A DNA stretch of 33,856 nucleotides, taken from NCBI RefSeq assembly GCF_003576525.1, contig NZ_QWUA01000015.1, forward strand, positions 1-33,856. The letters run 5' to 3'. Position numbers and translations under genes: made by a program. Within the stretch, counting starts at the first letter, position 1, and each line of letters begins with the position of its first letter. Shown here piece by piece: positions 1-7,539 of the stretch. The notes beneath the pieces are model-generated. The model was not told the origin of the DNA. It did no database searches and saw nothing but the letters and a program-made list of their open reading frames with translations. Source of the stretch: Rummeliibacillus sp. POC4 (lineage in GTDB: Bacteria > Bacillota > Bacilli > Bacillales_A > Planococcaceae).

Positions 1-69
1 AATATCTTTGTAATAATAACCACCTCATTATACATTCAGAAAGATTAGCTTCGTTTGACTTTTCAATCC
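1..69 (-). other. Window edge: probable start region of a leftward LXG toxin gene
   Basis: The stretch after the ywqI-like stop holds a strong Shine-Dalgarno-like GAGGTGG at 26-20 on the minus strand, 19 bases before the window ends. In the B. subtilis ywqHIJKL operon the next gene (ywqJ) encodes an LXG toxin. I infer that such a gene begins at or just beyond the edge. No ATG lies within the 19 visible bases; an ATT or a GTG overlapping the site are the only in-window candidates. Confidence 0.35.
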
Positions 70-348
70 TTATTTCAATAATTTATAATCTCCTAGCTGA
101 TCATCCAATTCGATCATACTTTGTACCACTTGTTGACTAGCTTCCTCATTTTGTATTAATAAAGTTTTATAGGACTCTAACATTTTTTCATATTGTTGAT
201 GGAGGACTTTCCACTTTTGTACAGCAGTTAGTACATTATCTTCCCCTACTGCAGAAGGAAGCGAAGTATGAAGCGCATTTGTAGAGGATTTCATCTTCGA
301 AAGTGCTTGGTCAATTACATTTTGCTTGATTTTAATTTCTGTACTCAT
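70..348 (-). CDS. ywqI: YwqI-like DUF5344 protein (type VII secretion-associated small helical protein)
   Basis: A 92-residue, largely helical, hydrophilic protein with no signal peptide. Length, composition and position directly after a DUF5082-like gene match the YwqI/DUF5344 family, small WXG100-like partners encoded beside LXG toxins exported by type VII secretion. Such partners are thought to bind the toxin's LXG domain and aid targeting. ATG at 348 is used; a TTG at 351 is three bases closer to the AAAGGAGA site and cannot be excluded. It follows the ywqH-like gene by 30 bp, so the two are probably co-transcribed. The assignment rests on remembered family pattern and context, since the protein has no catalytic motif. 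Confidence 0.7.
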   Translation of the reverse strand: MSTEIKIKQNVIDQALSKMKSSTNALHTSLPSAVGEDNVLTAVQKWKVLHQQYEKMLESYKTLLIQNEEASQQVVQSMIELDDQLGDYKLLK

Positions 349-378
349 CAAATAGCGTCTCCTTTTAAGTAAAATTTG

Positions 379-738
379 TTATTTAGATTTCGCCCTTTCT
401 GCAGCACGAGCCGCTTCAAGACTTCTAATAATCTCTTTTATCGCACTAATTTCACTCTGCAGACTACTCATTTTTTCTGCTATCACCGTGTAAACAGAAT
501 TGAATTGTCGTCCATCCAATTCACGGTATTTAGTAAGCATCTGCTCATGACGAGTTTGATCAAACTTAGTGGCTAACACTCCTCGCCAAGTCTTACTAGA
601 TAGCGGAGGTTGTGTGATATTACTTTCATACTCGATAAATTCTTGTTGGTGTAAGTGTAGCTGGTTACTACAAGCCTGAAGCCTTCGAAGTTGTTCTTGC
701 TTTTCACGCAAAAGTGCATAGTAATACGCTAAAGACAT
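379..738 (-). CDS. ywqH: YwqH-like DUF5082 protein (type VII secretion-associated)
   Basis: A 119-residue helical protein starting MSLAYYYALL, with a central segment (SKTWRGVLATKFD) and a basic C-terminal coiled coil. This matches the DUF5082/YwqH family, which precedes the YwqI-type gene and an LXG toxin in the ywqHIJKL operon. The family is thought to be a small helical partner in toxin export. ATG at 738 follows AGGGGTGATG; the open frame extends upstream to 774 but without a better ribosome site. A promoter with an extended -10 lies about 85 bp upstream. There is no transmembrane segment. Confidence 0.72.
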   Translation of the reverse strand: MSLAYYYALLREKQEQLRRLQACSNQLHLHQQEFIEYESNITQPPLSSKTWRGVLATKFDQTRHEQMLTKYRELDGRQFNSVYTVIAEKMSSLQSEISAIKEIIRSLEAARAAERAKSK

Positions 739-821
739 ATGTTCATCACCCCTTTTATAAAAAACAGAAGTCACCCTAAATACAGCGACTTTTACGCATA
801 CAAATATGTTAACTTTTAGAA

Positions 822-830
822 ATTATACCA
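822..830 (-). promoter_or_regulatory. Extended -10 promoter for the ywqH-ywqI pair
   Basis: On the minus strand the sequence reads TGGTATAAT, a perfect TATAAT preceded by an extended -10 TG. No good -35 is visible at 17 bp, which fits an extended -10 promoter. It lies about 85 bp upstream of the ywqH-like start. Confidence 0.5.
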
Positions 831-960
831 TGTAAAAAATATACTATTGAGATTATTTATTCCTAATTATCTTGATGAATAATAGTAGATAAAACCCAAA
901 TTTCTTTACTCCAAAGGGACTATAAATGCACATAATTTTGTCGAGATACCTGATTGCTTC

Positions 961-1640
961 TCCTTTTACGCGGCCTAGTTGCTTAGTCAATCTAGTAATC
1001 TTGCCGCGGATAATAGGAGTATTTTTCGCTGCCTGAGTACGCTGAAGAGATGACTTAAATCGCTGAGAGAGCGAATACAATTTGTTCTGGAGCGAATAAA
1101 TGGCCGGAGAGAGCGAATAAATCAATCGTGAGAGCGAATAAACAGTCGCCAAGAGCGAATACATTGTTGCTTCACCTATTACTCCTCCTTTTACGCGGCC
1201 CAGTTGCTTGGTCAATCTAGTAATCTTGCCGCGGATAAATAAGAGTATTTTTCGCTACCTGAGTACGCTGGAGAGATGACTTAAATTGCTGAGAGAGCGA
1301 ATACAATTTGTTTTGGAGCGAATAAACGGCCGGAGAGAACGAATAAATCTCTCGCGGGAGCGAATAAATGGCCGGAGAGAGCGAATAAATCAATCGTGAG
1401 AGCGAATAAACAGTCGCCAAGAGCGAATAAATTGTTGCTTCACCTATTACTCCTCCTTTTACGCGGCCCAGTTGCTTGGTCAATCTAGTAATCTTGCCGC
1501 GATAAATAAGAGTATTTTTCGCTACCTGAGTACGCTGGAGAGATGACTTAAATTGCTGAGAGAGCGAATACAATTTGTTTTGGAGCGAATAAATCTCTCG
1601 TGGGAGCGAATAAACGGGGGCTTAGAGCGAATAATCAGCA
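961..1640. repeat. Three tandem composite repeats (about 225-268 bp each)
   Basis: The block starting TCCTTTTACGCGGCC begins at 961, 1186 and 1454, giving periods of 225 and 268 bp. Each copy has a conserved part of about 110-120 bp followed by a run of 21-bp units. The extra length of copy 2 is almost exactly two more 21-bp units. The conserved part carries an inverted pair, CGCGGC and GCCGCG, around 30-35 bp apart, so it could form a stem. Open frames across the region are by-products of the repeat period, and I see no real gene from 775 to 1778. Confidence 0.85.
1071..1637. repeat. 21-bp periodic array, core GCGAATAAAY, 16 units in three blocks
   Basis: Units with core GCGAATA begin at 1071, 1092, 1113, 1134, 1155; at 1297, 1318, 1339 (ACGAATAAAT variant), 1360, 1381, 1402, 1423; and at 1564, 1585, 1606, 1627. 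Spacing inside each block is exactly 21 bp. About ten bases are fixed and eleven vary. Since 21 bp is seven codons, the minus strand reads as a heptapeptide repeat (YSL every seven residues), but no ribosome site or plausible start supports translation. Confidence 0.9.
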
Positions 1641-1698
1641 TTTCTTATGTTTCCTAGGGAAATAATTGTTCTGAATCCAGGTACTCCATCTTTATTCC

Positions 1699-1726
1699 TT
1701 GCAATTAAATACCATTGAACTACAAT
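1699..1726 (+). promoter_or_regulatory. Predicted sigma-A promoter of the methyltransferase gene
   Basis: TTGCAA at 1699-1704 and TACAAT at 1721-1726 are separated by 16 bp, between the repeat array and the methyltransferase start at 1779. Transcription would begin about 45 bp before the start codon. Confidence 0.45.
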
Positions 1727-1778
1727 TATCTTTACAAACAACTAACGAATTCCTGAGTTCGAGAGGAGTAAGAAATGA

Positions 1779-2633
1779 ATGACTAAGCAAACAAATATAC
1801 CTGATCATACTGCGGTGCGAGTTGCTTTATGGCGAGCTTTGCACCTACAAATAGATGAACAACCACATGTGCTTGAAGACGAGGTAGGACTCAAACTCAT
1901 TGCACCTGAAGATGATTGGCGCAAGCGACCAGATATGGATCCGAAGTTTACAAGTGGCTTCCGAGCATCCATTGTTGCGCGGGCTCGGTTTATAGAGGAT
2001 TTAGTTACAGATAAACTTGAACAAGGTATCAAGCAGTACGTTATACTAGGCGCTGGCCTTGACACCTTTGCAGAACGCAGTCCGGAAATCGCATCTCAGA
2101 TGAATATCTTCGAGGTCGATCAGCCCGAAACACAGAATTGGAAAAGAAAACGTCTGATTGAGACCGGCTTTGGTATTCCTGAATGGTTAAAACTCGTGCC
2201 AGTTGATTTTGAAGCAGGTTCATCTTGGTGGCATCAACTGAAAAATACTGGATTCGATGCAAGTCGTCCTGCGGTAGTGGCATCAACCGGTGTCACTCAA
2301 TACCTTACAAAAGAAGCGATTTTTGCTACACTCCGCCAAGTTGCAACACTTGCTCCTGGCACTACGTTAGCGATGACATTCTTATTACCATTTGATCAAA
2401 CTGAACCCGACATTAAAAAAGATGCTGAAGAAGCAAAAAAAGGAGCCAAATCGAGTGGCACACCTTTCATTAGCTTTTTCACACCACAAGAAATGATTGA
2501 TCTTGCTCTCAAAGCCGGTTTCCGAGAAGCAAAACACGTATCGTCTGCTGACCTGAACGAACGCTACTTCGCAGGACGAACAGATAGCCTTTCATTGCCA
2601 AGCGGCGAAGAATTCTTACTAGCAACTACTTAG
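1779..2633 (+). CDS. Class I SAM-dependent methyltransferase, leucine carboxyl methyltransferase-like family
   Basis: A 284-residue protein with the layout of the bacterial COG3315/TIGR00027 family (PPM1/LCM-like O-methyltransferases, often near secondary metabolism). The glycine motif YVILGAGLDTF (residues 87-97) binds SAM, an acidic FEVDQP follows at the end of the next strand, and VASTGVTQYL lies before the C-terminal domain. The substrate cannot be read from sequence. ATG 1779 follows GAGAGGAG; an earlier ATG at 1775 closes after three codons and overlaps the real start. Two 60-base stretches counted by eye gave 52% and 45% GC, well above the AT-rich neighbours, so transfer is plausible. 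It stands alone between two repeat arrays and ends at a strong terminator. Confidence 0.85.
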   Translation: MTKQTNIPDHTAVRVALWRALHLQIDEQPHVLEDEVGLKLIAPEDDWRKRPDMDPKFTSGFRASIVARARFIEDLVTDKLEQGIKQYVILGAGLDTFAERSPEIASQMNIFEVDQPETQNWKRKRLIETGFGIPEWLKLVPVDFEAGSSWWHQLKNTGFDASRPAVVASTGVTQYLTKEAIFATLRQVATLAPGTTLAMTFLLPFDQTEPDIKKDAEEAKKGAKSSGTPFISFFTPQEMIDLALKAGFREAKHVSSADLNERYFAGRTDSLSLPSGEEFLLATT

Positions 2634-2652
2634 AAAATAATTTATGTATACA

Positions 2653-2690
2653 AAAACATCAGTAGCATTTGAGCTACTGATGTTTTAATC
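2653..2690 (+). terminator. Intrinsic terminator after the methyltransferase gene
   Basis: A perfect 14-bp stem (2653-2666 with 2673-2686) closes a six-base loop and includes an A-tract on the left arm and TTTT on the right. It can act in both directions. Confidence 0.85.
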
Positions 2691-2698
2691 TTCCGTGA

Positions 2699-2850
2699 GA
2701 AACAATCTCCCCTATTCAGGAAATAAATCCCTTCGTTTTAGAAATAAACATACCTTTTTCGGAAATAAACTGTCCTAATTTGGTAATAAACACCCTGATT
2801 TTAGAAATAAATCTCCCTCAGCTTTTACTAAACATACGTGAGAAATCAAA
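2699..2850. repeat. Second 21-bp periodic array, core GAAATAAAY
   Basis: Units begin at 2699 (degenerate), 2720, 2741, 2762, 2783 and 2804, exactly 21 bp apart, followed by degenerate units. The core GAAATAAAC/T differs from the GCGAATAAAY core of the upstream array, yet the period and the ATAAAY part are the same. It fills the space between the methyltransferase terminator and the end of cwlJ. I see no gene in it. Confidence 0.8.
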
Positions 2851-2857
2851 TCCCCTA

Positions 2858-3295
2858 TTACGTATAAACCCCTTCACATGTGTCAGGTGCTGGCTCATAG
2901 AAACAATGGTTTTTAAATTGCCCCGTAAATGGTTGGCCGTACCATGTATCTGGGCATGGCGCATATGGATTAAAATACCACAGGGCATACTTTGCTGGGT
3001 GTTGTCTCCAATAATTTAGCGTTTGTCGTGCTAAATTTTGCTCGTTTGGTCTCGCTCTTTGATAAAATGTATTCCCCTTTTGAACGGCTTCAAAAGAGTA
3101 ATTTCCGCCTTGTACTTGAAAAATAACATCTTCAATTGTTCTTAAATCTTGAAAGTCTAAACAATTTGATACAAGACGATTCACAATAACATTTCCGACA
3201 AATAGCATACCTAAGTTTCCTTCACCTTCAGCTTCTGCCCTCATCATCCTTGCCATTAAATCAACATCTGCATCTCGGTAATTAGCTCTCGGCAT
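2858..3295 (-). CDS. cwlJ: Spore cortex-lytic enzyme CwlJ (SleB-type cell wall hydrolase)
   Basis: A 145-residue Hydrolase_2 (SleB/CwlJ) protein, close in length to B. subtilis CwlJ (about 142). The ADVDLMARMMRAEAEGEG segment (residues 9-26) carries the conserved glutamate at E21, and the protein keeps the family's FYQRAR, WYF and FKNHCFY blocks. CwlJ is placed in the spore coat and hydrolyses cortex peptidoglycan during germination triggered by Ca-dipicolinate, usually with GerQ. No gerQ is seen here, and there is no signal peptide, as expected. Start ATG 3295 follows GGGGTGA. A possible sigma-E -10 lies just upstream. The gene shows the host makes endospores. Confidence 0.93.
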   Translation of the reverse strand: MPRANYRDADVDLMARMMRAEAEGEGNLGMLFVGNVIVNRLVSNCLDFQDLRTIEDVIFQVQGGNYSFEAVQKGNTFYQRARPNEQNLARQTLNYWRQHPAKYALWYFNPYAPCPDTWYGQPFTGQFKNHCFYEPAPDTCEGVYT

Positions 3296-3312
3296 TTTTT
3301 CACCCCAATAGT

Positions 3313-3320
3313 ATAGTATG
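3313..3320 (-). promoter_or_regulatory. Possible sigma-E -10 element for cwlJ
   Basis: The minus strand reads CATACTAT, close to the sigma-E -10 consensus CATACAAT, about 20 bp before the cwlJ start. A convincing -35 is not visible, so this is a weak call supported mainly by the known mother-cell expression of cwlJ. Confidence 0.3.
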
Positions 3321-3403
3321 AAAAAAGCCTAAAATGTTGTCATTGTTTGTATAACTATAATCTTTCGTTCTAATTATTACGTTTTGTTACCGTATTTCAA
3401 ATA

Positions 3404-3814
3404 TCATCCTTCCGATAACCTATAATATTTCCTTTCCTCTCCCTTATATTGAACAATCAACACGTCTTCTCTTTCATTCGTTGAATATATCTTCGTGCCA
3501 ATAGGGAGTTTGGTGGCCATTTTATTTTTAAATGCCGCTTCATTTGAATAATTGCTTTCAATTTCACCGACTATATCTTTTTTTGTTAAGGATAATTGAT
3601 CTACCCATTCAATATTTGTTTCGTAAACGGAATCTTCTAACATGAAAAGATCCGTATTTGCATTTTCTTTTAGTACTTCTTCAGCTGTTGGTGCATGAGA
3701 GATATGCACAGTCGTTTGCTGCTTGTTTTCACGGCTGAATAAAAAGATACCTGCAACAATTAGAAAGATAGATACTAGAAGGCCAAAAATGGTGATTTTA
3801 TTTATTTTCATCAT
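3404..3814 (-). CDS. Small membrane-anchored protein of unknown function
   Basis: A 136-residue protein with one N-terminal membrane segment (about residues 7-26) and an extracytoplasmic domain of about 110 residues. There is no lipobox. The C-terminal part (TKLPIGTKIYSTNER, then VQYKGEERKYY) looks like a small beta-rich domain found in many short Bacillus exported proteins of unknown function. Two adjacent ATGs (3814, 3811) follow GAGGGG; the first is used. It appears to be a single gene between the trmO-GNAT pair and cwlJ. Confidence 0.65.
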   Translation of the reverse strand: MMKINKITIFGLLVSIFLIVAGIFLFSRENKQQTTVHISHAPTAEEVLKENANTDLFMLEDSVYETNIEWVDQLSLTKKDIVGEIESNYSNEAAFKNKMATKLPIGTKIYSTNEREDVLIVQYKGEERKYYRLSEG

Positions 3815-3879
3815 TTACATTCCCCTCGTATAAAAGTGGACGTCCATTCAGTTAGTACCGGACAAAATCAAAATTCTTA

Positions 3880-4296
3880 TTATTCTAAATATTCCTTTGA
3901 CAACTTCTCACTTTGATAGATTGCCATTCCCGTTTTCAGCTTTTTAAACCCAAATTTTTTGTAAAACGTATCGTTTCCGGTTGTTGCAATTAATTGCACA
4001 CATGAAATATGCTCTAATTGTCGAAGTAAATCTTTTAGTGCCATTCTTGCAACACCTTTATTTTGATACTCCTTATGTACAACCACATCATAAATCGTCG
4101 CGTTAAATACTCCATCTGATAAAGCTCGCGCAAAACCTATCACTTTATCGCCTTCCATCACAAACACCTTGTGAGTACTTGCTTCAAACACTTTTTGAAT
4201 GATGGCTTCATCATGTTTCTTCCAACCGACTGATTGATAAATATTTTTTAATATAGGATAATCACTAGGTTCTAATTCATGCTTTAGTGTATACAT
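3880..4296 (-). CDS. GNAT family N-acetyltransferase
   Basis: A 138-residue compact GNAT protein. Motif A is present as YDVVVHKEYQNKGVARMAL (about residues 69-87), with Q-N-K-G-V-A matching the acetyl-CoA pyrophosphate loop, and YKKFGFKKL follows near residues 111-119. Its acceptor substrate cannot be predicted. Its ATG abuts the TGA of the upstream trmO gene (TGAATG), so the two are very likely translationally coupled. It ends about 65 bp before the start of the next leftward gene. Confidence 0.85.
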   Translation of the reverse strand: MYTLKHELEPSDYPILKNIYQSVGWKKHDEAIIQKVFEASTHKVFVMEGDKVIGFARALSDGVFNATIYDVVVHKEYQNKGVARMALKDLLRQLEHISCVQLIATTGNDTFYKKFGFKKLKTGMAIYQSEKLSKEYLE

Positions 4297-4770
4297 TCAA
4301 TCTACCGCCTTATCCCAATATTCCTCCATCAATGAAATAGACCAGTCAGGTTGTCTAACTTCTCCCTTTGGCAAAAATTCTTTCATCACTGGTTTTATAT
4401 CAATAATCGGAGTTCCATCAATCGCATCCAGACCTTTTACAATTATTTTATCTTCCTTAACTTGTAAAAGCTCAACAATTGTAACACCTAATCGATTTGG
4501 TCTATTCTTTCCTCTTTGCGCAAAGATGCCTACTTCAGGGAATGCCTTATTGTTTCGTGGGTGCCTTGCTTCAAATTGGATTTGATCATCAGAAACTTTA
4601 TCGAAATAAAATATAATCTCGAGATGAGAAAAATCATCTAATCCTTTAAGAGCTGCTGGACTTATACTTGAATCAAGTCTGATCGTTGAAATAACAGATC
4701 CCCAATCATCATCTTCTATAGCGATTCTAGAATTATGAACAACTGCTATAGGACGAATTGTAAATTGCAT
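4297..4770 (-). CDS. trmO: TrmO-type tRNA (adenine-N6) methyltransferase (TsaA/UPF0066 family)
   Basis: A 157-residue protein of the TsaA/YaeB/TrmO family. E. coli TrmO methylates the N6 of t6A37 in threonine tRNA using SAM. Family features visible are the N-terminal IRPIAVVHNSR, the LDDFSHLEIIFYF block, RHPRNN, and the GIFAQRGKNRPNRLGVTIV signature (about residues 83-101), followed by LDAIDGTPIIDIKP. It is shorter than E. coli TrmO, as in many Firmicutes homologues. Some family members may have other roles, so the exact substrate is inferred. It is the first gene of a pair with the GNAT gene. Confidence 0.82.
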   Translation of the reverse strand: MQFTIRPIAVVHNSRIAIEDDDWGSVISTIRLDSSISPAALKGLDDFSHLEIIFYFDKVSDDQIQFEARHPRNNKAFPEVGIFAQRGKNRPNRLGVTIVELLQVKEDKIIVKGLDAIDGTPIIDIKPVMKEFLPKGEVRQPDWSISLMEEYWDKAVD

Positions 4771-4927
4771 GATGTCCCTCTCCTTTGTAGTAGAATTTAT
4801 TTCTATATTCCAATGAGCATATTTTAAAAATTTTCCACTCCCCTAACACAAATAGACAAGTAAGATTCATATGCTGTAATATAGTATATAATATTTAGTT
4901 AAAAATGACAAAAAAAGGATGAATACT

Positions 4928-5110
4928 ATGGAAAATCATATCTGCCCAAAATGTAATAGCGCAGACATTAAAAAAGGATTGATGGGAGCTACTGTTGGAC
5001 AAGTTTATCTATATCCTGAAAACAATTTAAGGAAGAAACCATCTTCTATTTCAGCTGAATATTGTAAAGACTGCGGGTACATTTTATCCTTTTATGTAGA
5101 CACCCCTTAA
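4928..5110 (+). CDS. Small zinc-ribbon protein
   Basis: A 60-residue protein with paired cysteine knuckles CPKC (residues 6-9) and CKDC (about 48-51), about 38 residues apart, forming a probable zinc ribbon. The family is common in Bacillales and has no known role. ATG 4928 is chosen because AAAAGGATG at 4913-4921 gives normal spacing; the upstream in-frame ATG at 4919 overlaps that ribosome site. It is a single gene convergent with a membrane-protein gene. Confidence 0.75.
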   Translation: MENHICPKCNSADIKKGLMGATVGQVYLYPENNLRKKPSSISAEYCKDCGYILSFYVDTP

Positions 5111-5125
5111 GATAGTAACGTGAAA

Positions 5126-5157
5126 AGGCTTAGAGTGAAGGTTCTCTACTCTAAGCC
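5126..5157 (-). terminator. Terminator between convergent genes
   Basis: An 11-bp perfect stem (5126-5136 with 5147/5148-5157) is followed by TTTT on the minus strand. It best serves the end of the leftward membrane-protein gene at 5176 but may also stop the rightward zinc-ribbon gene. Confidence 0.6.
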
Positions 5158-5175
5158 TAATAAACTCGAATCTAT

Positions 5176-5829
5176 CTATAATTCCCTCATTTTCTTACCT
5201 GATTTCATGATAATCTTCACACCCATAGCACTGCCACCAGATATGTGTTCCTTTAACTTTGAAACATCTATATTCGACTCAATTTTTTCTGCCTTTCTTT
5301 GATTTCCTTTTAACTTCACTTCATACGGATCATTGTTATTCATAATCGTTACAAATTGAAAATCATCATCATATTCTTCATAAAATTCAATACTGAACTT
5401 CACATCATTACTACTATAGTTTTTAAACGGAAGCATACACTCCCCGTGTAACGTTTTCTTATCAATCATATCAAAATTGCAACTACTCATATCTCTATCA
5501 TAGGAAACTGCATAAATATCAGTTGCAAACGTTTTTTGATATAAACTAACAAAACTTGAAGGTCCAAAAATAGCAATCAAAACAGCTATTAAGATCGCTC
5601 GAATATTATATTTATCAATCGAATTGTTCAAGAGAAATAAGCTTGCAAACAATATAAAAAAGAAGCAAAGCCCTATGTATGAGAATCCACTCTCAGAACG
5701 CACTGGAATATTCAAATCTGTTGCAATTGTCTCACCTAAATAGCCATCGTTTGGAAAAGGCAAACTCAATATAAGCAATGTAACAAAAAGAATAATTGCT
5801 GTATAGAACATTTTTTTGTTTGTTATCAT
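5176..5829 (-). CDS. Membrane protein with C-terminal extracytoplasmic domain, paralogue of the gene at 7768
   Basis: A 217-residue protein with about three membrane segments in the first 105 residues and an outer domain carrying two conserved cysteines (CNFDMI and LHGEC). It aligns along its length with the protein at 7768-8424: shared SLPFPN/NIPFPN, LYQKTFAT, CNFDMI, TLHGEC, FSIEFYE and DVSK blocks. The alignment supports the start at 5829; an upstream in-frame ATG at 5856 also has a ribosome site. The C-terminal domain resembles a beta-sandwich and the cysteines may form a disulphide. I do not recognise the family. Confidence 0.75.
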   Translation of the reverse strand: MITNKKMFYTAIILFVTLLILSLPFPNDGYLGETIATDLNIPVRSESGFSYIGLCFFFILFASLFLLNNSIDKYNIRAILIAVLIAIFGPSSFVSLYQKTFATDIYAVSYDRDMSSCNFDMIDKKTLHGECMLPFKNYSSNDVKFSIEFYEEYDDDFQFVTIMNNNDPYEVKLKGNQRKAEKIESNIDVSKLKEHISGGSAMGVKIIMKSGKKMREL

Positions 5830-5981
5830 ATGCAGCACATCCCTTATAACATACATATTCTCCTAGCACTACGTTTGTAATAAATGTAAAATTAACCAAT
5901 ATACATTACAATATTCATAAATACCTATAGTTATTACTATTAATAAAACAACAGTCTTCCTAAAGAATAGAGGTGATTTAG

Positions 5982-6209
5982 CTGCTAATTATAAAAATAC
6001 TGTTTTCAGCATTGATATTGATTGCTGCAACATACAGTTTAATAACAAAAGACTATACCTATACGCCAATTTCATCCTTATTACTAGGGATTTATTTTGC
6101 CGTATTAGCTTTTGAAGAATATAAAACGAAAGGTAAAAATGGTTGGGGCCTATTTTATTTACTCGTTTCAGTACTTATTATTGTCATGGCACTATTTAGC
6201 TTCTTCTAA
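5982..6209 (+). CDS. DUF3953 small membrane protein, probable CTG start
   Basis: A protein of about 75 residues with three hydrophobic segments and the pattern of Bacillus DUF3953 proteins, including FEEYKTKGKNGWG between the second and third helices. The only well-placed ribosome site, AGAGGTGA at 5969-5976, sits five bases before an in-frame CTG at 5982. The alternative TTG at 6012 has no ribosome site and would cut the first helix. I therefore call CTG as the start. Function is unknown. A terminator follows directly. Confidence 0.68.
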   Translation: MLIIKILFSALILIAATYSLITKDYTYTPISSLLLGIYFAVLAFEEYKTKGKNGWGLFYLLVSVLIIVMALFSFF

Positions 6210-6214
6210 GTTGG

Positions 6215-6246
6215 GAGTAATCATAAAAAGATTACTCTTTTTTAGT
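6215..6246 (+). terminator. Terminator after the DUF3953 gene
   Basis: An 8-bp stem GAGTAATC/GATTACTC with a seven-base loop is followed by a long T-run (6238-6250). The right arm contains the stop codon of the convergent small gene at 6232. Confidence 0.8.
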
Positions 6247-6411
6247 TTTTATATAAAAACTAACATCTAAAATAAAACTAATCGTAAAAAACAACACGCC
6301 AATAAAGATTGAGTACTTAAAAAATAAGTTAGTAAAGATATCTGCTATATAAAATCCATACAAACCAAAAAATACTAATCCTATTAAATCTATGATTTTA
6401 GTTATAGACAT
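6232..6411 (-). CDS. Small two-helix membrane protein (59 aa)
   Basis: A 59-residue frame starting at ATG 6411 after AGGAGA with seven bases of spacing. The product starts MSITKIIDLIG and has two hydrophobic segments separated by a short polar turn, ending in a basic KTKKE tail. Good start context and clean helical pattern argue that it is real. It is convergent with the DUF3953 gene and ends inside that gene's terminator hairpin. No family recognised. Confidence 0.6.
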   Translation of the reverse strand: MSITKIIDLIGLVFFGLYGFYIADIFTNLFFKYSIFIGVLFFTISFILDVSFYIKTKKE

Positions 6412-6552
6412 ATCTATTCTCCTATTTCATTTATAAATTAACAACGGATACATTTCTGGTCCCTTGCAAACACTACTGATAAGTTAGATGGAACAATCCA
6501 TTTTCTCTTTAAAATATGGTATGCTGAAAAAAACATAAAAGAAGGTCTAAAT

Positions 6553-7506
6553 ATGTTAGAAAAAGTAAATCGTTTTCTGCAAAAATACATAGCGATCTTG
6601 ACACCACTTAGTTTAGTTGTAGGTGTTTTGTTAGAAAATGTGGGGCATCATTTCGTATTTCTTGTTGCTTGGTTATTTGCGTTTATGACGTTTACAAGTA
6701 GTTTAAAAATGAAATTTAAAGATGTAAATGTCTTTCGTAAGCATCCTTTATTTATTATATTTACGATCGTATTTTTACATATTTTAATGCCTTTATGGGC
6801 GTTTTTCTTATCTACTGTCATATTCGATGACCATTTGTTAACAGTTGGATTTGTTATATCCGTTGCTGTGCCAACAGGTATCACGAGTGTCATTTGGATA
6901 AGTATATGTAAAGGAAATTTACCTCTAGGGTTATCGGTCATTTTAATCGATACGCTACTTTCACCATTCATCATGCCTTTATTGTTGTATGTGGTTTCAG
7001 GTGAAAAGATTCAATTAGATGTATCTGAACTTATATTAGATTTGATCGTCATGATTGTGTTACCAACCATTTTAGGTATACTCGTCAATGAATTATCAAA
7101 AGGTGAAATCCCTAAAAAGATTGGCAAAAAATTAGCGCCGTTTTCAAAAATTGCATTGTTGAGCATTATCATGATTAACAGCAGTACCATTGCGCCTTTT
7201 ATAAAAGATTTGAATCTTCACTTAGTAGGCGTTATTCTCTTAGTATTCGCCATCTCTGTATCAGGATATAGCTTCGCTTTACTCATTGGTCGTTTTATTA
7301 TAAAAAACCATCAACAAACCACAGCTTTGGTATTTACAGGTGGAATGCGTAACATTGCTATTGGAGTTATTGTAGCAACAACATATTTTCCAAGTAAAGT
7401 AGCCATGCCCGTCGTATTCGGAATGCTGTTCCAACAAGTGTTAGCATCGCTATTTAGTAAAATTGTTATGAGAAATGCTAGTGATAAAACAGAACAATTG
7501 CAATGA
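6553..7506 (+). CDS. Bile acid:sodium symporter family transporter (BASS/SBF)
   Basis: A 317-residue integral membrane protein with about nine to ten helices. Family patterns include the early FTSSLKMKFKDV block, AVPTGITSVIW, and TGGMRNIAIGVIVATT near residues 263-278, matching the second conserved BASS motif. Members move bile acids, pantoate, pyruvate or other organic anions with sodium; the substrate here is unknown. The start follows AGAAGG at normal spacing. It stands between two genes for paralogous membrane proteins, but with opposite orientation and its own transcription. Confidence 0.85.
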   Translation: MLEKVNRFLQKYIAILTPLSLVVGVLLENVGHHFVFLVAWLFAFMTFTSSLKMKFKDVNVFRKHPLFIIFTIVFLHILMPLWAFFLSTVIFDDHLLTVGFVISVAVPTGITSVIWISICKGNLPLGLSVILIDTLLSPFIMPLLLYVVSGEKIQLDVSELILDLIVMIVLPTILGILVNELSKGEIPKKIGKKLAPFSKIALLSIIMINSSTIAPFIKDLNLHLVGVILLVFAISVSGYSFALLIGRFIIKNHQQTTALVFTGGMRNIAIGVIVATTYFPSKVAMPVVFGMLFQQVLASLFSKIVMRNASDKTEQLQ

Positions 7507-7539
7507 TTTGCAATCATGAATGCTTCACATGAATATAAC

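Noticed and set aside
853-1573. Open frames of about 120 codons with repeated YSL heptads
   Set aside because: They are open only because the repeat period is seven codons. They lack ribosome sites and fall entirely within the tandem DNA repeats.
1071-2850. CRISPR array
   Set aside because: The repeat core is about 10 bp with spacers of about 11 bp, far shorter than CRISPR repeats and spacers, spacers recur between blocks, and no cas genes are present.
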